Notes: generated from the sequence alone by a model not told the origin. Counted from the stretch's first letter, positions 42,803-54,565 are shown. The stretch is DNA of 64,000 bases from Isoetes taiwanensis (GCA_021234155.1 JAJEKV010000137.1:62001-126000); one strand, 5' to 3'. Translations and numbers: made by a program.

Positions 42803-45653
42803 ATGATTCCTGCCGGATTAAAAAAATTGTGGAGCTATGCTTTCCGCATAGAAATGTTGCTTTGGTGGACTTTGCTTGGCGTCGCTGTGGGAGCTATCAC
42901 CGGGGCCAGCCTCTACAACACCCATCTTTCAGACCAGACTGTTGAATTAATAGGTAATTTAACTTTTCCTATATGGGTGGTCAGTATTCAGGTATTATCT
43001 CTTTCGATAGATCTAATTTTTTTTTTTCAGGCTATATTGGTGAATTGTTTATTCGAGCTCTACAAGAGCTGGTTCTACCACTGATAGTTTTTGCTCTGAT
43101 GAATGGAGTTTTCAGTGGGAGACATGCTAATAATCGGTACGAATGATGAATTGGCTTACATTGTCTAGTCTAGGAAATTGAATCTTATGCATATCTATTG
43201 CTGTTCTTTTCTTTCTTACTTCTCCCCTTCCCCACCTTTCCTGTAGGAACAGAATTTATGCAGCTCCTATATTGACCACTATAAATGTATCCTGTTGCAG
43301 AGTTGGAAGGTTGCTCACATGGGCCTTATCATATTATATATGTTCCATGCTTTTAGCGACATGTCTTGGTTTGGTTCTGATGTTAATCATCAGGCCAGGA
43401 AGTAGTGCACCATTTAAAGCTGAGAACGCCTTTGGCTCCACATGTCAAACACAAAATTCCACGCTATTAAATTTGTGAGCAAAAACACCATCTTATATGA
43501 ATTTAATTCCAGTTTGTTCCCTGATTTGTTTTGTTAGCTGTGTTTCACAGGCCCACAAGTTCTGAAGCAACATCAGTTGTGAAGTCTTTCCTGGATGTTG
43601 GGCGGAAGCTCATTCCAACAAACATAGTTGCTGCAGCCTCAGAGCCTAATTATCTTGGAGTGATTTCATTCTCTATCCTATTTGCTTTCGCTGTTAATAC
43701 GCCTGGTATATAGTGTGTTTTGTTTCTCTTTTTAAACAATTACATTGTAACTTTGAGGTCTGTGTTCATAATTTCTTACATGTTTCCTATTTATCAATGT
43801 AGGAGAGCAAGCACATCCATTTGTTCATTTGATAGAACTGTGCAATGCAGCTTTGCTTAAAATTGTAAGAAATTAATTTTGTTGTTGCTTTCATCACTTT
43901 GTAAATGCTGGATTTTGTCTTCTTAGCTTTGCTTCATGTTGCTGGGTGCACTGAAATGCGAATCTGGCATTATATGTAACAAGAAGTGCATTGTTTTGCT
44001 GTGGTGCATTGTTTTGCTGTTGTTGTTGGATGTCTTAAAAGTCTTTCTGTTTTGGATGATGATCATAAATCAATTGCTGAAATGCCACTTTAACCGCTGC
44101 AGAGTTTTTGTGGACGGGCACCAAGCGGTGTTATAACGCTTGAGATTTAGTATTTTGTAGTGGCAACCTGTAAAAGTGGTGGTTGTATATCTCTGGCCTT
44201 AAAACACAACTCCAGTTGGTTGTCCTTCTCTTGCTGGTTCATGCCTAAGTTCGATTTCCTATGAAAATGAGTAGATAATGATAGGGACCTGTTTTTCACA
44301 TATATAAGTTTGTTAACAAAATATAATGCTGCAATCACCATGTGGCTCTTTTGTGAAAATATTTCAAGTCTAAGCATATAGTATTTCCTTCTAGTGGGCA
44401 CTAATATCTTACTGACATTACCTTAGCAAGATTGCCTAACACCAATTGGAGAAAGCCTCATATGTCTGTAATAATAAGCATAATGCTTTTAGCACATAAG
44501 ACAATCAAGAGACTCTTCTTGTGGACACTAGTATCATACTGGTAGCTGACTAGTTTGTTGCCAGGAGAAGTTTGCATCATACCAATTTCAAACGTTCTTG
44601 TATGTACGTCATGTAAGAGTATAATATTAAAGCATATAAATTTGTGGTTGCTTTCTGACAGGTCTTCATGGTGGTTATTTTGGCTCCAATTGGAGTCGCA
44701 TCATTAACTGCCGGCACAATACTAAAAGCACATGACATACAACATTTATTGAGGTCACTTGGATTGTATATAGTAACTGTACTTGGTGCTTTGCTCATTC
44801 ATTCTTTTATCACATTGCCAGCGATAGTATTTGTATTAACACGAAGGAACATCTATAAATCATTCAGGTAACGTACAGGCAAATACCAGTTCTTATCATT
44901 TTCTAAGAAATTGCATAACATTTATGATCATGCAGGAATTTTCTTCCAGCGCTGTTTATGGGTTTGGGTACATCCTCTAGTGCGGCCACGATGCCAGTTA
45001 CAATGCAATGTGCAGAGTCACAGGGATGTGATCAGAGTCTTGTGCACTTTATTATTCCCTTGGGAACAAATATCAATCGTGATGGAACAGCCTTATACGA
45101 AGCAATGTCTGTCTTGTATATATGTCAGGTATAACGTGCATATCTCCCCCACAAGTTCTTTCACCTTTATAATTGGCTTGGCATGCAGGCACATGGTCTC
45201 AGTCTTTCTTCGAGCAAACTCTTTGTTTTAGCAATCATGTCCGTATTGGCAGCCATTGGATCTGCACCAGTACCAAGTGCTGGGCTAGTCACAATGATCA
45301 CCGTAATGCAGGTAGAAGTTGCACCTTTGTGTGTTGGCATTGAAAAGAAATTCATTTGTTTTGTTTGCAGGGAATTGGTTACCCAGAATTTATTCGGGAT
45401 TTGTCAATTCTATATGCTATGGATTGGTTACTGGGAGCTGTGCAGACATCAGTCAACATTTGGGGTAACTATTCTGCATGTATGGTATTTGAGGCGCGGA
45501 CTAAGGTTAAGAGAAATATCCTTCCAGTCTCTGTAAGTGTTACACAGCGTAAAAGTTCCAAGTCTCAGCTTGATGGGAAAATATAATCCTTGCTTTTATT
45601 CAATGCAGGAAACATACATGCAACCGCTTTTGCAGGATCCTTCAAATCTATAA
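42803..45653 (+). CDS. SLC1/DAACS-family glutamate-type transporter, 10 exons, 458 aa
   Basis: Exons: 42803-42953, 43031-43136, 43301-43474, 43551-43705, 43803-43864, 44662-44867, 44936-45128, 45189-45311, 45371-45532, 45609-45653. All junctions are GT/AG and the phases fit, giving one open frame. The protein begins MIPAGLKKLWSYAFRIEMLL. It has the family TM2 segment (GELFIRALQELVLPLIVFAL), the HP1 serine loop (GTSSSAATMP, 296-305), TM7 (NINRDGTALYEA, 330-341), HP2 (IGSAPVPSAGLVTM, 372-384) and TM8 (MDWLLGAVQTSVNIWGN, 407-423). Family members move acidic or neutral amino acids with Na+ or H+. Compared with GltPh, Met311 is Arg333, Asp394 is Gly412, Arg397 is Gln415 and Asp405 is Asn423. Asp390, Thr398, Asn401, Asn310 and Asp312 are kept. 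So fold and frame are conserved while the substrate and Na1 sites are changed. Upstream non-coding exons are possible (acceptor-like TTGTTTGCAG at 42783-42792). Confidence 0.9.
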
Positions 45654-45900
45654 GAATGCATGAGTATCATATCTGGCGTTGGAAGCCAAAAGATATGTGG
45701 CCTTATGACCCACCTGCGAACGCACTTCCGGCATCGAAGCTTCTGACCACCGAAGTTATGAGACAAGGACTAATCTGGTTTGTCCTGAGAAAAGCAATTG
45801 GATACATTCTTCTGAGTCGTCCATGGAAGTTCTCTGGATATTCCGATGCCGCTTGCATCTCCTAGATTTCGACTTTGCCTTGTGTATTTAATTGTATGCT
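45654..45900 (+). other. 3' flank of the transporter gene
   Basis: Follows the stop codon. An overlapping open frame (to 45865) is a by-product of reading through intron and UTR. No clear poly(A) signal can be singled out. Confidence 0.5.
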
Positions 45901-45966
45901 CTGAACATACACGAAGTCCAGTTGACTTCGAGTCTGAACATACACGAAGTCCAGTTGACTTCGAGT
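45901..45966. repeat. Exact 33-bp tandem duplication containing a hairpin
   Basis: CTGAACATACACGAAGTCC plus AGTTGACTTCGAGT occurs twice without change. Each unit can form the small hairpin CGAAGTC...GACTTCG. Confidence 0.95.
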
Positions 45967-46168
45967 CGTAGATGTCCAATTGATACCAGGTAATTTCATG
46001 GGAAAAACTGTGGAATACCCTTATGTTTTGCTGCCCCTAGTTTTGGGGGTATTTTTTATGGAAATGATCATAACTTTTTTGTGATGATCCAAATGGGAAT
46101 GAGTTTTTCAGAGATCTTGTAAAGGAGGATGAGATCTTTCCATAAAAGTCATTTAATCTTGTTTTAAT

Positions 46169-46252
46169 TGTTAAGTTGGTGCGTTGAAGACAAGTTAGAA
46201 GTAGATATTGTTGTTAAGTTGGTGTGTTGAAGACAAGCTAGAAGTAGATATT
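46169..46252. repeat. 42-bp near-tandem duplication
   Basis: Two units of TGTTAAGTTGGTG(C/T)GTTGAA followed by GACAAG(T/C)TAGAAGTAGATATT differ at two positions. Confidence 0.9.
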
Positions 46253-46746
46253 TTAATTTGTTAAACAAAAGACAAGCAAGTAACGTTGAAGTATGTGGAA
46301 GGTTTAAAACAAGGCAACAAGGGCACTAAAACAATGCCAACGTAGAAATAATGTTGGGGCTTTAATAAAGGTCACAAAAAATGCACCTTTATTATAACAT
46401 GCATACAATAAAATGTTTTTAAGGAAAAGATATGAAACGGTTTTGGGCGAAGCGACAGGAGAAGCAGCAATAAAAGAGGAGAGGGCGGATTTGGAGGGAG
46501 GTTTTTGAGAATCGATTCTGAGCAGAGACGATTTTTAGTAGAGGCGATTTTGGCAGAGACGATTTTTGCTCAATTCCATTCTGTATGCATACAAAGCTTT
46601 ACCATGTATTCCATGTTGATTTTCTCTTGTAATTCCTGTGCAATCAATGAGATTTGTTACTTGTTTTGAGAATTGATTTGTAAATCTTGTTTAGAATGAT
46701 TTGTCGTGCTCTATTTTAAATCCATTCTACATTTGCATAATAGGCA

Positions 46747-46821
46747 ATGGAGCAAATTCCTTCCTTGAACATTGACACTGCAAGCATGGAAGAGCTTACA
46801 AACTGGATTAATGCATCTTGG
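46747..46821 (+). CDS. Candidate first coding exon (25 codons) upstream of the Harbinger gene
   Basis: MEQIPSLNIDTASMEELTNW runs open from an ATG to GCATCTTGG, followed by GTATGTCAC, a good donor site, in phase 0. It may be the first exon of the transposase gene below or of an unrelated gene. I could not trace the next exon. Confidence 0.3.
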
Positions 46822-47985
46822 GTATGTCACTAAATCTCGCATTCAATTCCAATCTCCGGTCTATTAAGTATTTTGATGTCTGTAGATTGTAGTATCTGTG
46901 TTATGTGCTAGAGGGGTGACAGACCTCTAACAATAAGTGAATCTTCTTATATTATTTCTGAACCATGCACAACAGTTTCAACCCTTTTCTATCAATACGC
47001 TGATCCCATCAATAATTATCCACAGAGACACCCCCCATACATTTGTAAGCTCCTCCAGTTTCTAGTGATTCAGCACCTACTATAAGAACAAAAAATTAAA
47101 AAGCTGAAAATGATAACTTATATCTTCTCTAGCAGCTGGAGGATATATGTGTTTTGCTTTAAGCAGCATTTACCTTTTTGAAAATCCTCAAGGGAAGGAC
47201 ATCTAGAGCAAATGCAGGATAGGTACCATTTTTTGTTCTTCACGTCACCTAATGAAGGAGGTTATTCCCATCTACATAGAATCATGTCCTTGCTTAAAAC
47301 CCAGATCAGCTTGCTGCTTGAGAAGAACTCTCCAAAATTCAGTCACTTGTGCCAAACAAGTCACTTGTCACACGTGAAAACAAACCCTTTTGAGTACTTA
47401 GCCAAACAGAATAGCTTCTACTCCTTTTTGAGCAATGTTGTCCAATTGCTGCTATGATTAGATTCCACGACACAATATCTCGACTATATATACTATTGAA
47501 CAGTTAGTGGGCATTTACTGCAACTTTATGTATTTACATACTATTGAACAGTTGATGGGCATTTACAGCAACTTAAGCTATTCACTGCTGTTGAAGGTAT
47601 TGATTAATGAATTGTTAGAACCCGCTCCATAGATAGAACTAATAATGGCTTGTTTCAACAATAGTGTCCTGCATGTTTAGAACCATTAGTTTGAATCATG
47701 CTCTTGTATTGTATTTAACCATACTGTTCATTTAGTCATCTAATACTTGAGGTGAACATGAACTGAACTGTACAATAGCATTGTTATTATTTTAGTTATT
47801 AGACTGTATGTCCATCTTTTCTTTGGTGGGGTAGGATTGTTTATGCTTATACGGATTGTATAATAATGATTATTTTGAATGTCCATTTCATTCTGTTTTA
47901 TATGGATGTAGGTTTGTAATCATGGAGGGATGACATGAAAAGATTCTGCATGCAATCATTCTTTGTCTATGCACTGTCGCATTTC
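46822..47985. other. Stretch without a supported gene
   Basis: An open frame at 47212-47457 has no recognisable features. The rest is AT-rich. Confidence 0.45.
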
Positions 47986-47987
47986 TA

Positions 47988-49012
47988 GAAGAATTGACAC
48001 TTTTACGGTCTTACACTGATGACATGTTCAGACGAAGACTTAGATTGTCTAAAGCTACATTCCATTGCGTTTGTCATACCTTGGGCCCCATTCTTGTGCG
48101 TGTAGACACCAGTATGCGTTTAGTTATTCCAATTGAAAAGAGACTCTGCATAGCTTTATGCAGATTGGCAACTGGAGACACCATCAGAGAAATTGCGGAT
48201 ATGTATGGTGTTGGCTATACTACTGCCCAAAGAGCTATTTACGAATTTTGCAGAGCAGTGAAGGTTAGGTTGCATGACTTGTGCATAAAGTGGCATTCAA
48301 ATGATAATTAGAGATGTTGGCAAAGGGCTTTGAGAAAGTAAAAGGAATCCCGCACGTTGTTGGTGCTATCGACAACAGTCACTTGCCAATCATTGCTCCA
48401 CATGAAAATGCGCAGGATTATTACAATAGAAAAGGTTTTCACTCAGTTCTTCTTCAATTAATTGTTTCATCTGATTGTTGCATATGGGATTATGATGTTG
48501 GATGAGTAGGTAGCATTCACGATTGGAAGCTGTTTGAACAAACAGAAGCAAGAAGAAGAATTAAAGCGGGACATCTCGGTAATTATTGTTTGGCGGAGAT
48601 GCAGCATATCCACCCAGGCCCTTGGATGCTTCCACCATTTAAAGGGCACAGGAATGGCTTGAGTAGACAGCAGTATCACTGGAATTTCATCCAATCGAGC
48701 ACCAGAATGGCTATCGAACGTGCTTTCAGTATGTTGAAATCCAGGTTTAGAATTTTATTGAAGCATAATGATACTCAACTGGATAGCATACCCGAGATTG
48801 TTGCCACTTGTCTTGTTTTACATAACCTATGCATCAAGCATGGTGAAAAATTCGATAGTTCATGGGTTGAGGAGGCAAAGTTGGAACTCCATAAAGCAAT
48901 AGAATCTGAAAGGATGACCAAACAATATGCGAGTAGAATCAAACGCTTGGATATGCCGAAAACTGAGGTGACAAGAGCAGCTTCGTATGGTCTACATAGA
49001 GTTAAGGACTAA
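47988..49012 (+). pseudogene. PIF/Harbinger-type DDE transposase (HARBI1-like), broken
   Basis: The first part (RLSKATFHCVCHTLGPIL, then GDTIREIADMYGVGYTTAQR) is the helix-turn-helix region. The catalytic DDE follows in pieces: HVVGAIDNSHLPIIAPHEN (first Asp), GSIHDWKLFEQT (second Asp) and MAIERAFSMLKSRFRILLK (Glu). It ends with ATCLVLHNLCIKHGE. A frameshift near 48309 and a TGA at about 48502, where relatives have Trp (DVGxVGSIHDW), break it. All three acidic residues remain. I found no TIR pair, so this could also be a decaying domesticated gene. Confidence 0.82.
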
Positions 49013-49514
49013 ATTTAAACCCCATGGAAGCCCTTGCAAGAGCGCTTGAAGGTGACAATGAAGCAGTTGCTGAATTGATTCAAAAAGCTCCTAAGACAAT
49101 AGTGGCAATTTCTGCAGCAAATCAATACATCGCAATGCTTTGGCAATAGCATTGTATAAGAAGCAGTCTATAGAGCTGGTTCGTGTTCAATTTGGTGAAG
49201 GTGATACTGAGACCTCAGAGGAAGAATGATCGTGTTGCATCTTATTTCAGTTTATGAAACTGTACACTTTCTTTATGATTTTTGTATTTATTTATAATAA
49301 CATTGTCTTTTCGTAGGATATGTTTTCTATAATGAAGTTTTAGATAATGTTGGACGTTCTGCATATTTTTGGTTCATATTATACCAGGGATGGGCTCCTG
49401 CTGTGCCATTCCAATGCCCTGTTCAAGTTGTTAAGTTGTCAAAGACTCATGTTTTGTTGTTTTAAGATCATAGTCTGTTATAAATTATGACAGAATTCTT
49501 GTGCAGAAAGCTAT
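49013..49514. other. 3' flank of the Harbinger gene
   Basis: Possible decayed coding text follows the stop (for example MEALARALEGDNEAVAELIQ on the forward strand at 49024), reminiscent of the tail of a gene, but it is interrupted. No family is recognised. Confidence 0.35.
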
Positions 49515-49525
49515 AATTGGAAGAA
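49515..49525. other. Target-site duplication of LINE 2, left
   Basis: AATTGGAAGAA here is repeated exactly at 51886-51896, on the other side of the LINE. Confidence 0.9.
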
Positions 49526-51885
49526 TTTTTTTTTTTTTTGAAGGACGACAAACTCTTATTCAAAATTCCAGAAGAAGTACACACATAGATGCAGATACAG
49601 GAATAAAATCTCAGCAGACAAAGATAATCCACTGAGTGCAGCCACCTATCTATATATGCATAAGATAAGATACCCAAATATTCCTCAAAAATCAAACGTT
49701 TTTTCTCAGGAGCAAGCTGAGAACATAGGTATGCCTTCACCAATCTATCTTGCGCCTCGTGAAGAAATTGGTCGACACTAATTGATAAGCCTTTGAAGAT
49801 ACACATTCGCCTTCTTTTCCAAATAGACCACAACAACCAGCCTGAAGCTAAGTGGAAAGCATGTTGCTGCAAGCTGTTCCAAATGGAAGGATAAATGGCG
49901 AGAAGCACATGCTGGCTAGCCAAGACCATATGGAAGAGAGATAGTAACTATGATCAAACTGGCTGAACTTGGTCACATAGAAAAAAGCAGTGCTCGATAC
50001 TCTCAACTTGCCGCTTACACAATGGGCAGAGTTCTGAAATGCGGGGATAAAACTTATGAACCAGCACACGCAGACATATGTGAAGGAATTGCCATTATAA
50101 GGTAGAAACTTTGGGATGCAGCAATTTATTCCAGACCCAGGACCACATACGCTTCCACTGAGGAGGGGGAATGCGGAGCTGCCAACCAGCCCGAGGGGGG
50201 ACAATGTCAACATCAACCAGCTTTTGATATAACGAATGCACAAGACGTTGTGCATTAACAATTTGGGGACCAGTCCAAATAGGCATATCAATTGATTGTG
50301 AAGGAGCATCTGGCAGAATGCCAGCCAGCTTTTGCCACATAGCTCTGTCCCATCGAGATAGCATAAACTTAGTCTGAAACGCATCCCAAGTCAACAAATG
50401 TCCTGCCTCATACCAAGCACCAACTGTGAGAATACCAGCATGCCTCCATGCTACTGAGTCAATGGATGTACAGTAGCACACAGAGGCATGTGATTATCCA
50501 GAGGAATCCACCAACACAGAGAACCTGCCTGTGGATATGCACCTGGATTAATCTTAAATAGCACACGAACTGTCTCTCAAGAATCAAGCAGTCCCTTCAA
50601 GAAGGAGGAAGCATTCGGATATGGAGGAAGCTGATAAAAGAGACACCAAAGAAGAACTGCCTTAAGTGCCAGTTTCCCAAAAGGAATACACTGCCCAAGT
50701 GCTTGCGCAACCAATCTCATTCCATGCGAATGTACCATACCCACCAAGTAGCGACATATGAACTTAGATATCATAATTTTACTCTGTAAATGAAAGCCAA
50801 CCATACCTAGACCTTCAGCAAAATTTGGTTTGATATATGTGGACCAAGCGACCTTCACAACTATACCTGTCTCACTACCTGCATAAATGAAGTAAGGACA
50901 ATTGCGACAACCTCTTGAAACTTTGTTTGTGAGGCAAGCACGGCAGATGCCATATACACATGAGTGTTGCTGAGAACCTGCTTAGCAACTACTATCCGCC
51001 CTGCCAGAGAAAGCTTAGCTGTATTCCACCAAAAAAGATGCTTACGCAGGCCTTCCACTATAACATCCCATGCATCTGAAGTAGAGATATGTATACCTAC
51101 AAGAATGCCCAAGAGTTTAGTGGCCTTCCCTTGAGGAAGCACTTTCCACGGATACTCGTAAACACAGGGAGGAACATCCACATCCAAAGTCCATAAAGCA
51201 GAGCACTTTAGCCACCCAACAAGAACCCCTGATGCCAGGGAGAAAGAGTCCAACAAAAGCTTAACATTCTGAAGATTATCATTTCAGCCATTAGAAAGAG
51301 AAATGTATCATCGGCATACTAATTACACACTTCTTGAGAACCATCTTCCATAGTCAATCCCTGAATTACGCTATCTTGAGTAGCCGAAGAGAATAGCTGG
51401 GACAATACCTCTGCCACAATGGTGAACAATATCGGGGCAAGGGAACATCCTTGTCGAACTCCTCTATCAACAGGAAACACAGCCGACGGTTCTCCCTGAA
51501 AAAGCACAGTAGACCGAGTAGAAAGATGGAGCTTCATTACATCTCTAGTAAACCACTCTCCAAATCCCAATGTCAGAAGGCATTTTTGTAGGAAATTCCA
51601 ATCTATACTGTCATAGGCTTTAGCAAAATCCAATTTGAGATATACAATGCGTTGACCCTTAAGACGCGCCCAATACATCCCCTCATAAGCGGCGGCCACA
51701 TTATCAAGAATACAGCGCTTAGGTAAAAATCCTGATTGCGTGGAGGAGATAGACTCTGCCAAGATATCCCTCACTTTCTCTGCCAAGGCCTTGGCAAAGA
51801 TCTTGTACACTGTAGATAACAAAGTTATAGGGCGCCAATCCAAGATAGTGTTAGGCTCTTTGCACTTAGGAATAAGGGAAATGCA
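49526..51885 (-). mobile_element. LINE 2, 5'-truncated, with poly(A) and 11-bp duplication
   Basis: On the reverse strand it starts within the RT at 51885 and ends in a run of A (forward-strand T run from 49526 to about 49539). The 11-bp AATTGGAAGAA flanks both ends. Truncation at the 5' end is usual for target-primed reverse transcription. Coding content is described separately. Confidence 0.92.
49600..51885 (-). pseudogene. LINE 2 ORF2: RT, connector and zinc-ribbon, broken
   Basis: RT motifs in order: ILDWRPITLLSTVYKIFAKA, QSGFLPKRCILDN, YLKLDFAKAYDSIDWNFLQK and VDRGVRQGCSLAPILF. The frame then stops near 51319 at a decayed catalytic box. Later pieces are LGILVGIHISTSDAWDVI, WWNTAKLSLAGRIVVAKQVL, and a zf-RVT-like module LCPLCKRQVESIEHCFFLC near 50030-49980. 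Frameshifts separate the parts. The apparent start MQLFGFLARAHQLLLP is flanking DNA fused by the insertion and not LINE protein. Confidence 0.85.
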
Positions 51886-51896
51886 AATTGGAAGAA

Positions 51897-53835
51897 GTAG
51901 TTGGTGTGCTCTTGCAAGAAAACCAAACAGTTGCATACTTGCAAAGCATTCGATATTTTAGTTTAAATATCAAAGTTTTCTTGTAAATTGGGATTGTAAC
52001 TGTATTTGCACAAAGCCTGGGATTTGAAGAAAAAGAATTGCAGTCTGGCTCAAAGGATGAGAGAACACCTCTGGAAATAGGCTACTACCTTCTGGATTAG
52101 ATCGAGAGAGATCCGATGGTAGAGGTCCGATGATAGAGGCCCGTTCAGTTCAAATTCCAAAAAATTGATTGCAACGTCAACATTCGTCTACGTGGCACTG
52201 CAGTGGAATCACAACCTCGGCCATGATAGTTCATGGCAATTGATGCCACGCAAGTAACTGCCGCTTACGGCAGTGGAATCTGGACCTAAAAATTCTTTTG
52301 CCTTTTTGTAAATGTCTAGTGGCATTTTTATCGCAGCGGCCTCTATTTTCCTGGAAGTTTGGATACGGCTGCTCGGGCTCCCATTTTGTGGAAGAAGGAT
52401 TGTATGGCACATGGCTTGCCTTCTTGGGATTGTAGTCTTGTCTTTCATCTGTCGATGAAGAAGGTCGTTCTTTAAAGAGTCGTGCAATTGCCGCTGCAAG
52501 AGCAGTCACGGAGCAACTTGGTTTCCATGATAGTGATGGCCTCTTTCAAAGGTCTGAATTCTATGAGGTCCCTCCTGGCAGTCAGGGATTGTCGATTCTT
52601 ACTGATGCTTGCCTGGATATCTTGAAATCAAGGAAGAAAGGGTGACTAAGGAAGGAACCTTTAAGAAAAGAGAGGAAAAACTAAAAGTGAAGGAGAAGAG
52701 AGAGAAGGCCGAGGTGAAAGCATAGAGAAAGAGTGCCAAAATTGAGAAATATAAGGAGAGGCTAGATCTGCGTTTAGAGCAAAGAAGGAGAAGAAGAAGG
52801 CTAACGATGCTTAGAAGAAGCAGAGGTGCGCTCATAAGAGAGTTCAAAGTTGCAGAGGCAGAGAAGTCTATCGTAACTGATTTGAGCGTGACAGTGAGTA
52901 GTGGAGATGTTTCTAAAGTTGTCTATGTGGATATTTGAAAATTCCTGGATGAGCATTGCATTGCTGGTATTGTAGCCCAGGAAAGTGGCAACAAGCTTGA
53001 TCCCTTGCATATACATGCTACTTTTAGAATAAGTCTTATGACACCTACCTCTGTCAACCCGCTCTTGAAAAACTATTTTGGTTAGGTGGATCATGGACTG
53101 GCGGATGGTATAGTTATTTTTAAAGCCTTGAAGGATATACATCTGCATTGTTTCGAAGAAATGTCGGCTACTGTTTGAAAGATGTAGTTGAACTACATTT
53201 CCATTATCATTTGAAGAAAGTGACTCCTGGATAGATGGAGAGTATGCTCTGCATGTTGTAAGTGAGATCAAGAATATTATGGTTATGCATATACAAGAAA
53301 TTTATCAAGGCAGCCAAGGCCGCCGCGAACATTTCTCGCCACCGAATATTGTTAAGTTGAAACAATGCTAGTTCTAGACATGTGAAAGTTAAAGTTATTG
53401 CATTGCTCATGCCTATGCTGGTGTACGAAGCAGCTACAAGGTGTCGAATTGTATCATAGGTTACTATTTTCGCTTGCTCTGGCTCTTCTAGCCAGAAGGT
53501 GTTTGATGCGGTGAATCGCCAGTGCGTCGCCAAGCTGGCAATTGCAGCCAGATCCGTCTGAAGGATCAATCTTGAAATGCTTCAATTCTAAGCTTAGATT
53601 TGCACGAAACAATTTGCAGCATGGCAGTTCTGCTTTGATCCAAGCTAGATCCAACTAAATCTTTGCTAAATCCAAGTCGAATCCACTTCAAATACCGCAG
53701 CCAATTCTGAAAGACAATATCTTTTGCTTAAATTAAGTAGAACATCATAGATCTTGCGAAATCACTCCCAAGAAGAGAAACCGTGAAGGAAACAGGGCTT
53801 TCAAATCCTGGCAATGGCATGGCGTGTAAATCTTC
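51897..53835 (-). pseudogene. Region with unrecognised coding-like fragments
   Basis: Reverse-strand frames contain protein-like text. At 53569-53207 there is VTYDTIRHLVAASYTSIGMS and REMFAAALAALINFLYMHNH. At 53271-52801 there is TMQMYILQGFKNNYTIRQSM. At 52509-52231 there is PYNPSSTKWEPEQPYPNF. They do not join in one frame and I recognise none. A lysine/glutamate-rich stretch is read forward near 52640-52800. This could be one decayed gene. Confidence 0.3.
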
Positions 53836-54440
53836 TGCAATATATCAGTCCATCGGCTTCATTTAATGCCTAAAGGTCGGCGTCACAAAATCTTCTATAA
53901 TACATGAGATGCCGACGTCACGAAATCCTCCCTAATAAATAACCATATATACATGTCTCGTCCAAGTAATTGTGAAGGGAGGAAACATGTGAGAACAAAA
54001 AAATGATTGAGTGTTCCTCCCTTGACTCAGAACTGGTGGAACGCATCTGGATTCAGTATCTTCGAATTGATTCTTATCATTAGTCTTCTATTCTGGAGTA
54101 AGTTTGTGCTCCTGTGGCATCTTTGTGTGCTTACACAGTTAGATGAGACATTTAAATTTTGTACTTTTTCTCTGTATAATAAACTTTTTGGCTTTCGTCC
54201 TTCAAAAAAAAAATGATTATGTAGGTGTCATGATTGTCTGCCACAAATGCCCACAATAAATGAGTCTATACACTGTCATGCTGTGGTAATTTTTAAGTCG
54301 TGTAAATCTTCTGCAATAAATCAGTCCATTGGCTTCATTTACTGCCTAAAGGTCGACATCACAAAAGCTTCTGTAATAAATGAGATGTTGACGTCACGAA
54401 ATCCTCCCTAACAAATAAGCATGTATATGTAACAAAATAA
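53836..54440. repeat. Direct repeats of about 125 bp, 475 bp apart
   Basis: 53836-53955 and 54308-54425 share TCAGTCCATCGGCTTCATTT-type text, GCCTAAAGGTCG, ATGAGATG and GACGTCACGAAATCCTCCCT. Each unit also holds GACGTCAC or GGCGTCAC in both orientations. They could be LTRs of a TRIM-like element or a plain duplication. I saw no primer site. Confidence 0.6.
54008..54214 (+). mobile_element. Short 5'-truncated LINE 3' end
   Basis: Ends TTTTTGGCTTTCGTCCTTC followed by an A run at about 54203-54213. The tail resembles that of LINE 2 (GTTTGTCGTCCTTC plus poly(A)). AAAAAAATGATT precedes it at 53996-54007 and also follows or overlaps the A run, as expected of a target-site duplication. It interrupts the block between the direct repeats. 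Confidence 0.65.
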
Positions 54441-54565
54441 CAGGGGGTTCCAAGGGGATTTGATATGGATGTAAAAAATAACAATTCCTGAAACCATAGA
54501 CCATATATTCCTAAAACAATTGAATGGGTTGTTATAAAAAAAATATAGATTCAAGATAAAAAATA

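Noticed and set aside
42803-45653. A bacterial contaminant or organelle gene
   Set aside because: Nine introns with GT/AG ends and matching phases, and flanking plant-type mobile elements, show a nuclear gene.
45183-45865. Forward open frames of 76-117 codons in the transporter region
   Set aside because: They read through introns or in the wrong phase; the exon chain with splice sites explains the region better.
51886-51936. N-terminus of the LINE 2 protein
   Set aside because: These residues lie outside the target-site duplication and come from flanking DNA.
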